Below are positions 37,464-47,205 of a stretch of 64,000 nucleotides of DNA, in pieces (the stretch's first letter is position 1; each line of letters opens with the position of its first letter). Below the pieces are notes generated by a model. The model searched no databases, was not told where the DNA came from, and worked only from the letters and a program-made list of their open reading frames with translations. Position numbers and translations under genes: made by a program. The stretch is from Acidobacteriota bacterium. GTDB taxonomy: Bacteria > Acidobacteriota > Terriglobia > Bryobacterales > Bryobacteraceae. The stretch is from assembly GCA_025352795.1 (NCBI GenBank), contig JANXSF010000136.1:1-64000 (forward strand), read 5' to 3'.

Positions 37464-37818
37464 TCTTCACGAAGATTTCAAGTTGCATCGGATCACCACT
37501 CAGGGCCGCTGCGACATCTTTTTGGGTGAATTCAAGACGCTTCTCCCCGCCAAGCCGAATGCTTGCCGTTATGCCCACTTTCTCATAATGAATGTCGCCC
37601 AAACCTTCTTTGAGGAACGAGCCGAAATCTTTGCCTATGGGCAACATTTTTCCATCGAACTTGAAAAAGTTGTAAGCCTTTGTGGATTCGGAAGTGGTCA
37701 GATTGCCGCTACTAATCAACGTGCCTTTGGCCGTGGCATTGGTAATGATGATGGGCCGTGGCTTGGCCGCCACAACCGCTACCGCGACAGCCTTACTCGT
37801 TTTCTTGTTGTAGTTCAT
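37435..37818 (-). CDS. Small hypothetical protein upstream of the GNAT gene
   Basis: 127 residues from ATG 37818, chosen for the Shine-Dalgarno AAGGAG just before it. The N-terminus is Lys/Val/Ala rich. The rest is mixed alpha/beta with no motif I know (DGKMLPIGKDFGSFLKEGLG, SIRLGGEKRLEFT). No signal peptide or membrane helix. The 29-nt overlap with the acetyltransferase suggests translational coupling, so it may be the enzyme's partner or target; this is a guess. Confidence 0.6.
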   Translation of the reverse strand: MNYNKKTSKAVAVAVVAAKPRPIIITNATAKGTLISSGNLTTSESTKAYNFFKFDGKMLPIGKDFGSFLKEGLGDIHYEKVGITASIRLGGEKRLEFTQKDVAAALSGDPMQLEIFVKNVGSPTYGH

Positions 37819-38065
37819 ATTCTCCTTGGAATTGCCCCGGGGTTGCAGTCGATTCAGTTTCCACTTTTTCCCGGCGAAAATCAAGCATTTTCTAGCCCTT
37901 GAGCGACATGGAACTCAACTATTTCATTGCGGAGTTTTAAGCATTCACGCTTCTCGCTTACCCACAATCGGAACCAACATCAGATCCCTTATTTACACCC
38001 AGCATCGCTACACATAGATAGTCATATATAATCAGAAGGATCAGATGGCATGAGGAGGGCTTGGA

Positions 38066-40399
38066 ATGTATCGGTTCGCTTGGATTCCTTGTTGGATTCC
38101 CATTTGTTTCTTAGCCATATTTTCATCCCCTGCCGCACAGCAGGATCGGGCCCTTCTCAATCAGTATTGTGTTGGTTGCCATAATGCCAAAGTCCACAAT
38201 GGCGGCATTGCGTTGGACTCGGTCAATGTGGATAACATCCAACAAAATCCTGAAATTTGGGAACGAGTTGCGCGTCGGCTTTCAGCCCGAAACATGCCCC
38301 CGGCAGGACTTCCCCGCCCCAATGAGATTGCCTATAAATCGCTGCTCACCGGGCTGCAACAAGGGTTGGATCAATTGGTTGTCAACAATCCAAACCCAGG
38401 ACGCACAGATACGTTTCGTCGCTTGAACCGCACCGAATATCAGAACGTTATCCGGGACCTGTTGGCAATTGATGTGGACGTCACCGCGCTGCTTCCCAGT
38501 GATGAATCTAGCCACGGGTTTGACAACGTCACCGTGGGCGATCTGTCCCCAACGTTGCTGGAACGTTACTTGAACGCAGCACAAGCGATCAGTCGGCGAG
38601 TCATTGGAATTCCACCCCGTTCCCCCGGCGGCAACCTGATTCAACTTCCACCGGATCGGACGCAGGAAGAACACGTTGAGGGGCTTCCATTCGGAACTCG
38701 AGGTGGAGCTAAAATCCCCTACACATTCCCCATGGATGCTAAATACGATATTCAACTTCGTCTGGCTCGTGATCGTAATGAACATGTGGAAGGGCTGAAA
38801 GAGCCGCATGAAGTGGAACTGACGCTCGATGGAGAACGCGTGAAATTGTTCACCGTAAAGCCACCGCCGCCAGGCAATGACCATAGCGCCGCAGATCAGC
38901 ATTTGACCATCCGAATTCCGGTTACCGCCGGTCCACACACTCTCACAGTGTCCTTTCTAAAAAAGCAATCAGCACTGCTTGAAACTGAGCGCCAACCCTA
39001 CCAGGCGCACTTCAACATGGACCGCCATCCACGGCCTCAACCAGCTCTTTATTCCATTTCCATCAACGGCCCTTACCAGCCAACTGGGCCTGGGGATACC
39101 CCCAGCCGCCGCCGTCTGTTTGTCTGTCATCCGACAAACCCGAAGAACGAAGATGCTTGCGCTCAACAAATTCTTTCCACATTACTGCGTAGAGCCTACC
39201 GTCGCCCGGTAACCCCTGCTGATCTCAAAATGCCGCTGCAGTTCTTCAACAACGCCCGCAAAGAAGAAGGGTTCGACAATGGAATTGAAATGGCCTTGCG
39301 CGCTGTGTTGGTCAGTCCAGAATTTCTGTTTCGCGTAGAGCAAGACCCAGCCAACATTGCCCCCAAAACCGCCTACCGCATCAGCGACGTGGAATTAGCC
39401 TCGCGACTTTCCTTCTTCCTATGGAGCAGTATTCCTGACGATGCGTTGCTTGACGCAGCCATTGCCGGAAAGCTGCGAACGCCCGCAGTGTTGGAACAAC
39501 ATACGCGCCGTATGCTGGCAGATCCCCGTTCCAACGTCCTGGTCAGCAATTTTGCGGAACAGTGGCTGCACTTGCGCAACCTGGCATCCACTACTCCAGA
39601 CATGCGCGTTTTCCCAGATTTTGACGATAACCTGCGCCAGTCCTTCCTGAAAGAAACCGAACTCTTCTTTGAAAGTATTTTACGGGAAGATCGCAACGTG
39701 CTGGATCTGCTGCGTGCCAACTACACGTTCATCAATGAACGCCTGGCCAGACACTACGGAATCCCCAATATTTACGGGAGCCGTTTCCGACGCATCAACT
39801 TTGACGAAAATAGCAATCGAGGCGGCCTACTTCGGCAGGGCAGCATTTTAACGGTGACGTCCTACGCCACGCGCACCTCTCCAGTAATTCGTGGCAAATG
39901 GATTCTGGATAATATTTTAGGCGTTCCACCGCCGCCTCCGCCTGCCTCTGTACCGGCCTTGAAAGAACATGAAGGCATTGGCAAAAATCTGACCATGCGG
40001 CAGCGTATGGCGCAACATCGCGATAGCCCGGCCTGTTCTGGATGCCATCAGTTAATGGACCCCGTGGGCTTTTCGCTGGAAAACTACGATGGCGTGGGCC
40101 GTTGGCGATCCAACGATGAATCGGCCAATCCCATTGACGCTTCGGGAAGCTTGCCCGATGGCAGCAAATTCGCCGGTGTTGCCGGATTGCAGCAGGCCTT
40201 GCTGAGCCATCCTGAATCGTTTGTCACCACCCTTTCAGAAAAACTTTTAACGTATGGACTGGGTCGCGGGGTTGGGTCCTACGATGCCCCAGCTGTTCGC
40301 AAAATTGTCCGTGAATCCCAAGCCAAGGACTTCCGGTTCTCTTCCGTCATCCTTGGCGTCGTAAATAGTACCCCGTTTCAAATGAGGAGATCGCAATGA
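38066..40399 (+). CDS. DUF1592-type secreted cytochrome protein
   Basis: 777 residues. A signal peptide is followed by a cytochrome-c motif CVGCH (C35-H39), then DUF1587 (about 105-170, ending in LLPSDESSHGFDNV), a carbohydrate-binding-like beta region (about 215-345), DUF1592 (about 370-500), DUF1588 with a second heme-type motif CSGCH, and a DUF1585 end (SEKLLTYGLGRGV). The start has a strong Shine-Dalgarno (GAGGAGGG). This is the planctomycete-type multidomain family of unknown function; redox coupling to an exported polymer reaction is inferred. It overlaps DUF1552 by 4 nt. Confidence 0.9.
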   Translation: MYRFAWIPCWIPICFLAIFSSPAAQQDRALLNQYCVGCHNAKVHNGGIALDSVNVDNIQQNPEIWERVARRLSARNMPPAGLPRPNEIAYKSLLTGLQQGLDQLVVNNPNPGRTDTFRRLNRTEYQNVIRDLLAIDVDVTALLPSDESSHGFDNVTVGDLSPTLLERYLNAAQAISRRVIGIPPRSPGGNLIQLPPDRTQEEHVEGLPFGTRGGAKIPYTFPMDAKYDIQLRLARDRNEHVEGLKEPHEVELTLDGERVKLFTVKPPPPGNDHSAADQHLTIRIPVTAGPHTLTVSFLKKQSALLETERQPYQAHFNMDRHPRPQPALYSISINGPYQPTGPGDTPSRRRLFVCHPTNPKNEDACAQQILSTLLRRAYRRPVTPADLKMPLQFFNNARKEEGFDNGIEMALRAVLVSPEFLFRVEQDPANIAPKTAYRISDVELASRLSFFLWSSIPDDALLDAAIAGKLRTPAVLEQHTRRMLADPRSNVLVSNFAEQWLHLRNLASTTPDMRVFPDFDDNLRQSFLKETELFFESILREDRNVLDLLRANYTFINERLARHYGIPNIYGSRFRRINFDENSNRGGLLRQGSILTVTSYATRTSPVIRGKWILDNILGVPPPPPPASVPALKEHEGIGKNLTMRQRMAQHRDSPACSGCHQLMDPVGFSLENYDGVGRWRSNDESANPIDASGSLPDGSKFAGVAGLQQALLSHPESFVTTLSEKLLTYGLGRGVGSYDAPAVRKIVRESQAKDFRFSSVILGVVNSTPFQMRRSQ

Positions 40400-41742
40400 T
40401 CATCACCAAAAAAGCACTGCCGCGAAGAACGTTTCTGCGTGGCGCAGGGGCAACGCTTGCCCTGCCTTTATTAGACGCCATGATACCCTCCATGACCGCG
40501 CTAGCCGCTACTCCAGCGGCCCCAGTGCGCAGACTTGGATTCGTCTATATCCCAATGGGCGCGACCATCTCACAGTGGACGCCATCCACTGTCGGTGCCC
40601 TTGGTGAACTACCCATGATCCTCCGTTCGCTTGAGCCGGTGCGCGATCAACTCACCGTCGTCAGCAACATGGAATTGCGCAATGCCTATCCCGGAACACA
40701 CGCCACGTCGAACGCCGCGTTCCTCAGCGCTGCCACATCGAAATGGACAGAGAGCACCGATTACGAACTGGCCACAACTGCAGATCAAATTGCCGCCCAG
40801 CAGTTGGGTCAGGAAACGCGGCTGCCATCGCTGGAACTTGCTATGGACTTGTTGACAACGGTTGGCCAATGCGACAACGGCTATGCCTGCGTGTATCAAA
40901 ACAATCTTTCCTGGTCGTCACCCACCACACCGTTGCCCGCTGAAGCGCATCCGAGAATTGCGTTTGAACGCCTGTTTGGCGATGGTGGCAGTGCCGCAGA
41001 CCGGCGCGGGGAACTGCGGAAAAACGCCAGCCTGCTGGATTGGGTGAGTGAAGATATTGCCCGTCTGCAAAAGAAGTTGGGCGCAGGGGATCGCAATAAA
41101 GTCAGCCAATATCTGGATACAGTGCGTGAAGTAGAGCGTCGTATTCAAAAGGCTGAAGCTGCCAGTGCCGATTCCCAATTGCCTGATCTGGACCGGCCCG
41201 TAGGTGTTCCAGGGGCCTATGCCGATCATGCCCGCTTGATGTTCGATCTGCAAGTGCTGGCGTTACAGGGCGATGTAACTCGCGTAATCACGTTCCAACT
41301 GGCCCGCGAAACCAGCACCCGAACCTATCCTGAAATTGGAGTTCCTGAAGCGCACCATCCCACAACGCATCACGGTGGCGATGCAGAAAAAATGATGAAG
41401 GTTGCTAAGATCAATGCCTTCCATGTTTCACTATTTTCCTACTTCCTGCAAAAGTTGAAGGCAACTCCCGATGGCAATGGGACGCTGCTGGATCATTCCA
41501 TTTACCTGTATGGAAGCGGCATGGGCAACCCCGACAAGCACGATCATGTGAACCTGCCGATTCTTGTGGCTGGTGGTGGCGCTGGCAACATGAAGGGAGG
41601 TCGTCATATCCGCTATGCCGAACCAACTCCACTAGCCAACTTACATTTGACGTTGCTCAATAAGTCTGGCGTTAGACTCGACAAATTCGCCGATAGTAAA
41701 GGCCGTGTGAAGGAACTTCTGGATGATCCGCTTTCGCTTTAG
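40396..41742 (+). CDS. DUF1552 protein, Tat-exported
   Basis: 448 residues. The twin-arginine leader reads LPRRTFLRGAGATLALPLLD. The body carries the DUF1552 features FVYIPMGATISQWTP, LSAATSKWTES and YLYGSGMGNPDKHDHVNLP. The fold is probably related to DUF1501 and alkaline phosphatase, with no proven activity. Start ATG overlaps the DUF1592 stop (ATGA) and its end overlaps the ankyrin gene by 20 nt. The three are one coupled operon, and this pair is the counterpart of the PSD1-DUF1501 pair further left. Confidence 0.9.
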   Translation: MIITKKALPRRTFLRGAGATLALPLLDAMIPSMTALAATPAAPVRRLGFVYIPMGATISQWTPSTVGALGELPMILRSLEPVRDQLTVVSNMELRNAYPGTHATSNAAFLSAATSKWTESTDYELATTADQIAAQQLGQETRLPSLELAMDLLTTVGQCDNGYACVYQNNLSWSSPTTPLPAEAHPRIAFERLFGDGGSAADRRGELRKNASLLDWVSEDIARLQKKLGAGDRNKVSQYLDTVREVERRIQKAEAASADSQLPDLDRPVGVPGAYADHARLMFDLQVLALQGDVTRVITFQLARETSTRTYPEIGVPEAHHPTTHHGGDAEKMMKVAKINAFHVSLFSYFLQKLKATPDGNGTLLDHSIYLYGSGMGNPDKHDHVNLPILVAGGGAGNMKGGRHIRYAEPTPLANLHLTLLNKSGVRLDKFADSKGRVKELLDDPLSL

Positions 41743-43129
41743 TCTATTGCTTGTTCTGTCTGTGGCGGCAATTGCAGCCGACCAGCATGTGAAACCGGAT
41801 GCGGATGGAACAACTCCACTGCATTGGGCTGTCTACCAGGACGATGCTGAAACGGTAGGGGCACTGCTGCGCGCCGGTGCCAATGTGAAGGCAGCAAATC
41901 GTTACGGAGTGACTCCGCTTTCCCTCGCTTGCACCAATGGAAATGGGGTCATAGTCCGGTTGCTACTCAACGCCGGAGCAAATCCGAATGACGTCCTTTC
42001 TGGTGGCGAAACGGCACTAATGACCGCCGCACGAACAGGAAAAGTAGACGCCGTGAACACACTTTTGGAACACAAGGCTGAAGTGAATGCCAAGGAAACC
42101 AAGTACAAGCAAACAGCTTTAATGTGGGCTGCCGCAGCAGGGAATGTCCAGGTGGTGGAAGCTTTGTTAAAAGCCGGTGCAGACATTCATGCCAGTTCCA
42201 ATGCCGCATTTACTCCACTGCTATTCGCCGTTCGTGAAGGGCAAATCGGTACAACAAAAGCTCTATTGAAAGCCGGTGCAGATGTCAATGAAACAGTAAA
42301 ATCACAAGCGAAAAAGGCAGGCGGCGTGACGGGTCCACCAGCGGCTGGAACCAGTGCACTGCTACTGGCAACATCCAACGCTCACTTTGAACTTGCGTCG
42401 ATTCTATTGGACGCTGGTGCCGATCCAAATGCTGCTGCCCCTGGATGGACGCCACTTCACGCAATTACTTGGATGAGAAAGCCTGGCCTGGGGGATAACG
42501 ACCCCGCACCGCAAGGCTCAGGCAATATGACCAGTCTGGAACTGGTCCAAAAGCTGGTTAAAAAAGGTGCTGACATCAATTTCAAGATGACTAAAAAAGT
42601 CAATGTTGGCCTTACTGCCTTGAACACGCTGGGAGCCACTCCTTTCTTTTTAGCGGCCAGAACTGCCGATGCTGAAATGATGCGTTTCCTAGCGAAACTG
42701 GGAGCAGATCCACTGCTGCCGAATGACGAAAACACCACTCCTCTAATCGCCGCAGCAGGCCTGGGTACACGTTCACCGGGCGAGGATGCCGGAAGTGAAA
42801 GTGAAGTGGTGGAAGCCATGCAAGCGGCCCTGGATCTGGGTGCCGATATCAATGCAGCCAATAAGAACGGCGAAACCGCCATGCATGGAGCGGCCTACAA
42901 AAACCTCCCCGGCGCCGTTGAGTTTCTACATTCCAAAGGTGCCCGGATTGAGATTTGGAACGTCAAAAATAAGTTCGGCTGGACCCCGCTGATTATTGCG
43001 GAAGGCTATCGGTTCGGTAACTTTAAGCCATCGCCCGATACGATTGCTGTCTTCAGGCGAATCATGACAGCAGCCGGAGTTTCTATTCAATTCACTCTGT
43101 CCAAAAGTGCCGAATGGCCAGTGCCATAA
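41723..43129 (+). CDS. Secreted ankyrin-repeat protein
   Basis: 468 residues. A signal peptide (RFRFSLLLVLSVAAIAA) is followed by about nine ankyrin repeats (about 28-440) with the TPLHWA, ALLRAGANV and LLEHKAEVNA pattern. One repeat is broken by a longer loop at about 190-205. Ankyrin stacks bind other proteins. As third gene of the DUF1592-DUF1552 operon, with overlapping start, it probably serves as a periplasmic scaffold or inhibitor for those proteins (inference). Confidence 0.88.
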   Translation: MIRFRFSLLLVLSVAAIAADQHVKPDADGTTPLHWAVYQDDAETVGALLRAGANVKAANRYGVTPLSLACTNGNGVIVRLLLNAGANPNDVLSGGETALMTAARTGKVDAVNTLLEHKAEVNAKETKYKQTALMWAAAAGNVQVVEALLKAGADIHASSNAAFTPLLFAVREGQIGTTKALLKAGADVNETVKSQAKKAGGVTGPPAAGTSALLLATSNAHFELASILLDAGADPNAAAPGWTPLHAITWMRKPGLGDNDPAPQGSGNMTSLELVQKLVKKGADINFKMTKKVNVGLTALNTLGATPFFLAARTADAEMMRFLAKLGADPLLPNDENTTPLIAAAGLGTRSPGEDAGSESEVVEAMQAALDLGADINAANKNGETAMHGAAYKNLPGAVEFLHSKGARIEIWNVKNKFGWTPLIIAEGYRFGNFKPSPDTIAVFRRIMTAAGVSIQFTLSKSAEWPVP

Positions 43130-43139
43130 GGCTGCGTTT

Positions 43140-46100
43140 CTAAAACTCCAGTCGTGCACCTAATTGGAAATTACGACTTGCCCTGGCTCGTGAAATGGTC
43201 CCGCCACTAATCACGTCCACTCGATTCTCCGGCAGGTTGAAGTTGGGGTGATTCGGCAAATTAAACGATTCCCCCCGTAACTGCAATCCCACGGATTCAC
43301 CAAGCTTAAATCTTCGGGAAACCGACATGTTCAAACTGAACGTGCCCGGTCCATCTAAAATGTTCCGTCCGGAACTTCCAAAACGATAAGCTCCCAACGG
43401 CACCACCGGGAATGCCCTGCGATCAAACCATTGATCTACCCCGGCATTTTCTAACGAACCAGTGGAGATGCGGTCTGGACGACTGGCCTCGCCATTGGAG
43501 AAGTTAAAATTGGCAACTTTAGGCGTGAACGGCTGGCCCGTATACATGGTGCTGGTGCCGGAAAGCTGCCAATCGCGGGCAATCACATTTTTTGAAATTG
43601 AGGGTGACCAGATGAAGCTGCCCGCAAAGGCATGCCCAATGTCGAAATCACTACGGCCCCGCTCGCTTCGCAGATTTCTTGAATCCTGCGCGTTGGCAAA
43701 ATTGTATTGGATCGCTCCGCCGGTATTGGAACTCTCATCAATCGACTTGGCGTAGGTGTAGGCAGCACGAACAAACAACTGCTTTGTGAACCTGCGACGA
43801 ACAGTGACCGCGCCGGAATTGTAGATGGAGTTAGAACTATCGGAGATGATGTTAATTGTGCTGAATCCAGCGTATGGCCGCGTGGAACGCAGCGCCTGTT
43901 CGCGACCCGGTTGATTCAAATCGTACCGCCTCTGCAAGTGTGTTCCCTTAGACCCGGCATAGCCCACTTCAAGAACCGTGCCATGCCCAAACTCACGTTC
44001 GAACGTCATGCTGTACGATTGCAGATTTTGCGGTTTTGGATCAGACGGTCCGCCAGTTGTCGTAGTGGTTCCGCCAACGCTTCTGCGGGCCAGTGGGAAG
44101 GGATTAGAAACTGTAAGCGCGGTGGGTGTGGCGGCAACTGCTGTGTACGATTCATTGATTGAGAATGGAAACGTATCGCTATATTCATCCATTCGGTACA
44201 GTGAACTGCTGCCATAGAAAATTCCATATCCACCGCGAATCACGCTACGAGTGCCGCCGAAGGGTCGCCAGGCAAAGCCGAAGCGTGGAGCCAGGTTCAA
44301 GTAATTCGGTTTGACAATACTATTGGGCAAGCCAACTTCCGACGCCCGCACCACATATTTCTGCAAACCCGCTGTGGCAATTCTGGAATCGAATTCCGCT
44401 TGGGAAAGCACTCCAATTCCTGAAATCACCTGTTTCCCCAAATCAGGAATGAACATGGACCAGGCACCAAATTTTTCCTGAGGGGGTTTCATCAACTCGT
44501 AACGCAGTCCGATATTCAGCGTGAGTGACGAAGTGATTTTGTAGTCGTCTTGAATATAAGAGGAATAGCTGGAGACCAGATGATAAGGCCCCGCTCCATC
44601 TAACTGACGCGAAGTGCTGCTGGGAAAGCCCAGTAGCAGATCGGCCATTGGTTCACCAGTGTTGCGTCCCAGAAAAGTAAGCCGACCGCGTGTGCCGCCA
44701 AATTGCTTGGAAAAATATTGGATGCGCAGGAATTCAGCACCATATTTCAAGCTGTGTTTGCCTTTGATCCAAGTCATGGCACCGGTGTATTGATAGTTGT
44801 TGTAAGACCAGATTTTTGGCAGATCGTAGGCAGGCCCAAGAATGATGTAACCCGTTGCCGTCAGTTCCGGAAGTCCGCTGGCGATAGGGTTGCGGATGCC
44901 GCCAACGAACCCTGCCTCACCGGCCCAATCTTTGTCCGATCCAAAGGGCCAGCGCTGATTGTTGGTCTTGCGTGAAAATGACGCCTTCCCTTCAAAAAAC
45001 ATAGTGGGCGTAATGGTGCGCAAGTAACGAATATAGGGCAACACGTCCAGCGTATTGTTGCTGGAACCGAAGATCGGCAGCGGAGAACGGGCATCGGCTA
45101 CCGGATCAAAGTTAGAACTGGGCTTCCAGAAAACACTGGTTGTAATGCGATCCTTCGGATCGAATTGATGATCCACCTTAACGCTGAAGTTATTGTTTTG
45201 CGAGGTGCCATTGCCTTGCGAAATAAAATTATTGACACCACCGTTTAAATTGGGTTTCGGGTAGTATGCCGCCAGCTTCACCGCCACCGGATCAAACCTG
45301 CTAACGGGGATTTGATTCTTCGGGAAAGGCACCTTGGCAATCGGATCGGTGATGGCAATCAATTTGCCGAACGCATCGGTCGCTTTGGAAAAGTCGCCTA
45401 ACATCATTTCTGGTGTGGGTGTGATTCCCCGCTGCGTCTTACCGTTTCCTAAGCGCAACGAATCCCAACTGAACATGAAGAACGTCCGGTTGCGACCGTC
45501 ATAGATTTTTGGAATAAATACAGGCCCAGTGATGGTGGAACCGAATTGGTTGCGGCGTAGTTTTGATTTGGTGACGTCAAAGTAACTTTTGGCATCAAAC
45601 GCGTCGTTACGTATAAATTCGTACATGGATCCGCGCAACTTGTTTGTGCCACTTTTGGTAACCACGCTGAGAACGCCACCGGCATACTTGCCGTATTCAG
45701 CAGCAAAGCCGGAGGTGATCAACTTGAATTCCTGAACGCTTTCAATGGAAGGACTGATCATCGCCCCGGTGTTGCGCTTCTGCGTATTTTCCACCCCGTC
45801 AATCACAAAACCAAAATTATCGGCACGAGCTCCGTTCACAGCATAGGCCCCGTCGCCACCGTCACCTTTGGGAATCACGCCACCAGTGAGATAGGCAAGG
45901 TCGGAAAAATTGCGACCGTCCAAAGGCATTTCGGCAATTTCTTTATTAGTGGTCACCTCGCCTCTGGCCCCGCTTTCGGTATTCAACACAGGCGGCGTAT
46001 CGGTTACCGTCACACTTTCCGATGTAGAACCAACCTCCAGAGCGATATCCAGTCGCAGAGCGTTGTCGATGGTCAGGTTGAACTCCGAATGTTTGTAGGA

Positions 46101-46355
46101 ACGGAATCCTTTGTGCGTCGCCTCCATGGTATAACGGCCCGGATTCAAAAAGAGAATGGTGAAGTCACCGGACTGGTTTGACGAACCCATGGTGAGGATA
46201 TTCGTATCAAGATTGGTAATTCTAATGTTGACGCCAGCAATGATGGCTCCAGTAGGGTCGGTAATCCTGCCGACGACGCTAGCGGAAGGTTGCTGACCAA
46301 ACAATCCCACACTTGTCGCAAAACAGATAAATATTGTAAGAATACGTTGCCGCAT
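43140..46355 (-). CDS. Oar-like TonB-dependent receptor with carboxypeptidase-regulatory domain
   Basis: 1071 residues from ATG 46355, chosen for the Shine-Dalgarno GGGAGG and the signal peptide (MRQRILTIFICFATSVGLFG). A CarboxypepD_reg Ig domain (about 25-110; VVGRITDPTGAIIAGV) precedes a plug (about 115-235; MPLDGRNFSDLAYL). A long beta-barrel ends in aromatic GARLEF, as outer-membrane barrels do. Such Oar-type receptors are highly expanded in acidobacteria and import or secrete large substrates. It is convergent with the ankyrin gene, 10 bp apart, so it may serve the same polymer system. Confidence 0.92.
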   Translation of the reverse strand: MRQRILTIFICFATSVGLFGQQPSASVVGRITDPTGAIIAGVNIRITNLDTNILTMGSSNQSGDFTILFLNPGRYTMEATHKGFRSYKHSEFNLTIDNALRLDIALEVGSTSESVTVTDTPPVLNTESGARGEVTTNKEIAEMPLDGRNFSDLAYLTGGVIPKGDGGDGAYAVNGARADNFGFVIDGVENTQKRNTGAMISPSIESVQEFKLITSGFAAEYGKYAGGVLSVVTKSGTNKLRGSMYEFIRNDAFDAKSYFDVTKSKLRRNQFGSTITGPVFIPKIYDGRNRTFFMFSWDSLRLGNGKTQRGITPTPEMMLGDFSKATDAFGKLIAITDPIAKVPFPKNQIPVSRFDPVAVKLAAYYPKPNLNGGVNNFISQGNGTSQNNNFSVKVDHQFDPKDRITTSVFWKPSSNFDPVADARSPLPIFGSSNNTLDVLPYIRYLRTITPTMFFEGKASFSRKTNNQRWPFGSDKDWAGEAGFVGGIRNPIASGLPELTATGYIILGPAYDLPKIWSYNNYQYTGAMTWIKGKHSLKYGAEFLRIQYFSKQFGGTRGRLTFLGRNTGEPMADLLLGFPSSTSRQLDGAGPYHLVSSYSSYIQDDYKITSSLTLNIGLRYELMKPPQEKFGAWSMFIPDLGKQVISGIGVLSQAEFDSRIATAGLQKYVVRASEVGLPNSIVKPNYLNLAPRFGFAWRPFGGTRSVIRGGYGIFYGSSSLYRMDEYSDTFPFSINESYTAVAATPTALTVSNPFPLARRSVGGTTTTTGGPSDPKPQNLQSYSMTFEREFGHGTVLEVGYAGSKGTHLQRRYDLNQPGREQALRSTRPYAGFSTINIISDSSNSIYNSGAVTVRRRFTKQLFVRAAYTYAKSIDESSNTGGAIQYNFANAQDSRNLRSERGRSDFDIGHAFAGSFIWSPSISKNVIARDWQLSGTSTMYTGQPFTPKVANFNFSNGEASRPDRISTGSLENAGVDQWFDRRAFPVVPLGAYRFGSSGRNILDGPGTFSLNMSVSRRFKLGESVGLQLRGESFNLPNHPNFNLPENRVDVISGGTISRARASRNFQLGARLEF

Positions 46356-46434
46356 GAAGGCCTCCCTGGATTCCACAATTCTAACCGATAATTTGGAATT
46401 CAAGGAGGACCTTTTTGTTACATCGATAATTTGC

Positions 46435-47100
46435 TTAATGAATTGCAGCCTGAGTTTCGGACTTCATTTTTAACGCCATACTCAGTACGTGCTTAGGCTT
46501 CCAGGACATGGGGTCCAAAGTTGTTGCCAACCGTCCCTCTCTTTCCGCTTTGACAAAATCCTTCAACCGCAAGTAGGCAATGCCTAAGTTGGAATGTGCT
46601 GGACTGGATGCCGGGTCCAAAGACACAGCAACTTGCAGCTCTTGCAATGCTTCATCCCAGCGATCTTGTTGCATCAAACTGGTGGCCAGGTTGTTGTGCG
46701 CTTCCATGTACTGCGAATCAATTGAAATTGCGCTGCGAAAATGTTGTTCCGCCCCAACTTGATTGCCACTTTCCGTCATGCGAACTCCCGCAGCAAGCTC
46801 TTTTAACGCCTTTTTCGGCACTTTATGTGTCAATTTGTACGCAGCAACAGGCCCTAAAGGTGGCAAGGTGGGGGCTATTGAAGCTCTTGATAGGCAATCT
46901 TCCGCACGGAGAGTTCGATCTGGTAAGGCAGCTCGCGATGCGCTGAGTGGGGAGGAACGGTCTGCCCGAAATTGGGCTTGGCGCTCCTCGGCTGAAATAC
47001 AGGGGTCTTTATCATCTTGGCGAAAAAGGCTTTGGCAAAAAAGGCTTTGACAAAAAAGGAAGGAAGCCGTCACCAGAGTGACGGCTGATAGGGATTTCAT
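46435..47100 (-). CDS. Secreted TPR protein
   Basis: 221 residues. A signal peptide with an internal 5-residue duplication (LFCQSLFCQSLF) is followed by a linker (25-95) and three tetratricopeptide repeats (about 100-215), including AHNNLATSLMQQDRWDEA and AHSNLGIAYLRLKDF. TPRs hold protein partners. The start has AGGAGA 6 nt upstream. It precedes the Oar receptor by 79 bp on the same strand, so the two may be co-transcribed. Confidence 0.82.
   Translation of the reverse strand: MKSLSAVTLVTASFLFCQSLFCQSLFRQDDKDPCISAEERQAQFRADRSSPLSASRAALPDRTLRAEDCLSRASIAPTLPPLGPVAAYKLTHKVPKKALKELAAGVRMTESGNQVGAEQHFRSAISIDSQYMEAHNNLATSLMQQDRWDEALQELQVAVSLDPASSPAHSNLGIAYLRLKDFVKAEREGRLATTLDPMSWKPKHVLSMALKMKSETQAAIH
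47022..47060 (+). repeat. 15-bp tandem repeat in the TPR gene's signal-peptide region
   Basis: Units at 47022-47036 (GAAAAAGGCTTTGGC) and 47037-47051 (AAAAAAGGCTTTGAC), plus a partial third unit to 47060. The unit is in frame and duplicates the cleavage-site region of the signal peptide. Confidence 0.75.
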
Positions 47101-47172
47101 AGATAGTCTCCTGATATGGAAATAAAGCTAACTCAGGAAACGATCTGGGTTCCCAGCGGACTGGTAGGTAAA

Positions 47173-47187
47173 CCTCCGGCGCGGAGG
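47173..47187. repeat. Short inverted repeat between the receiver-like and TPR genes
   Basis: CCTCCG (47173-47178) and CGGAGG (47182-47187) with a 3-nt loop. It lies just after the minus-strand receiver-like gene and may help end its transcript; there is no U-tract. Confidence 0.3.
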
Positions 47188-47205
47188 ATCGGGAAAATCA
47201 GTTTG

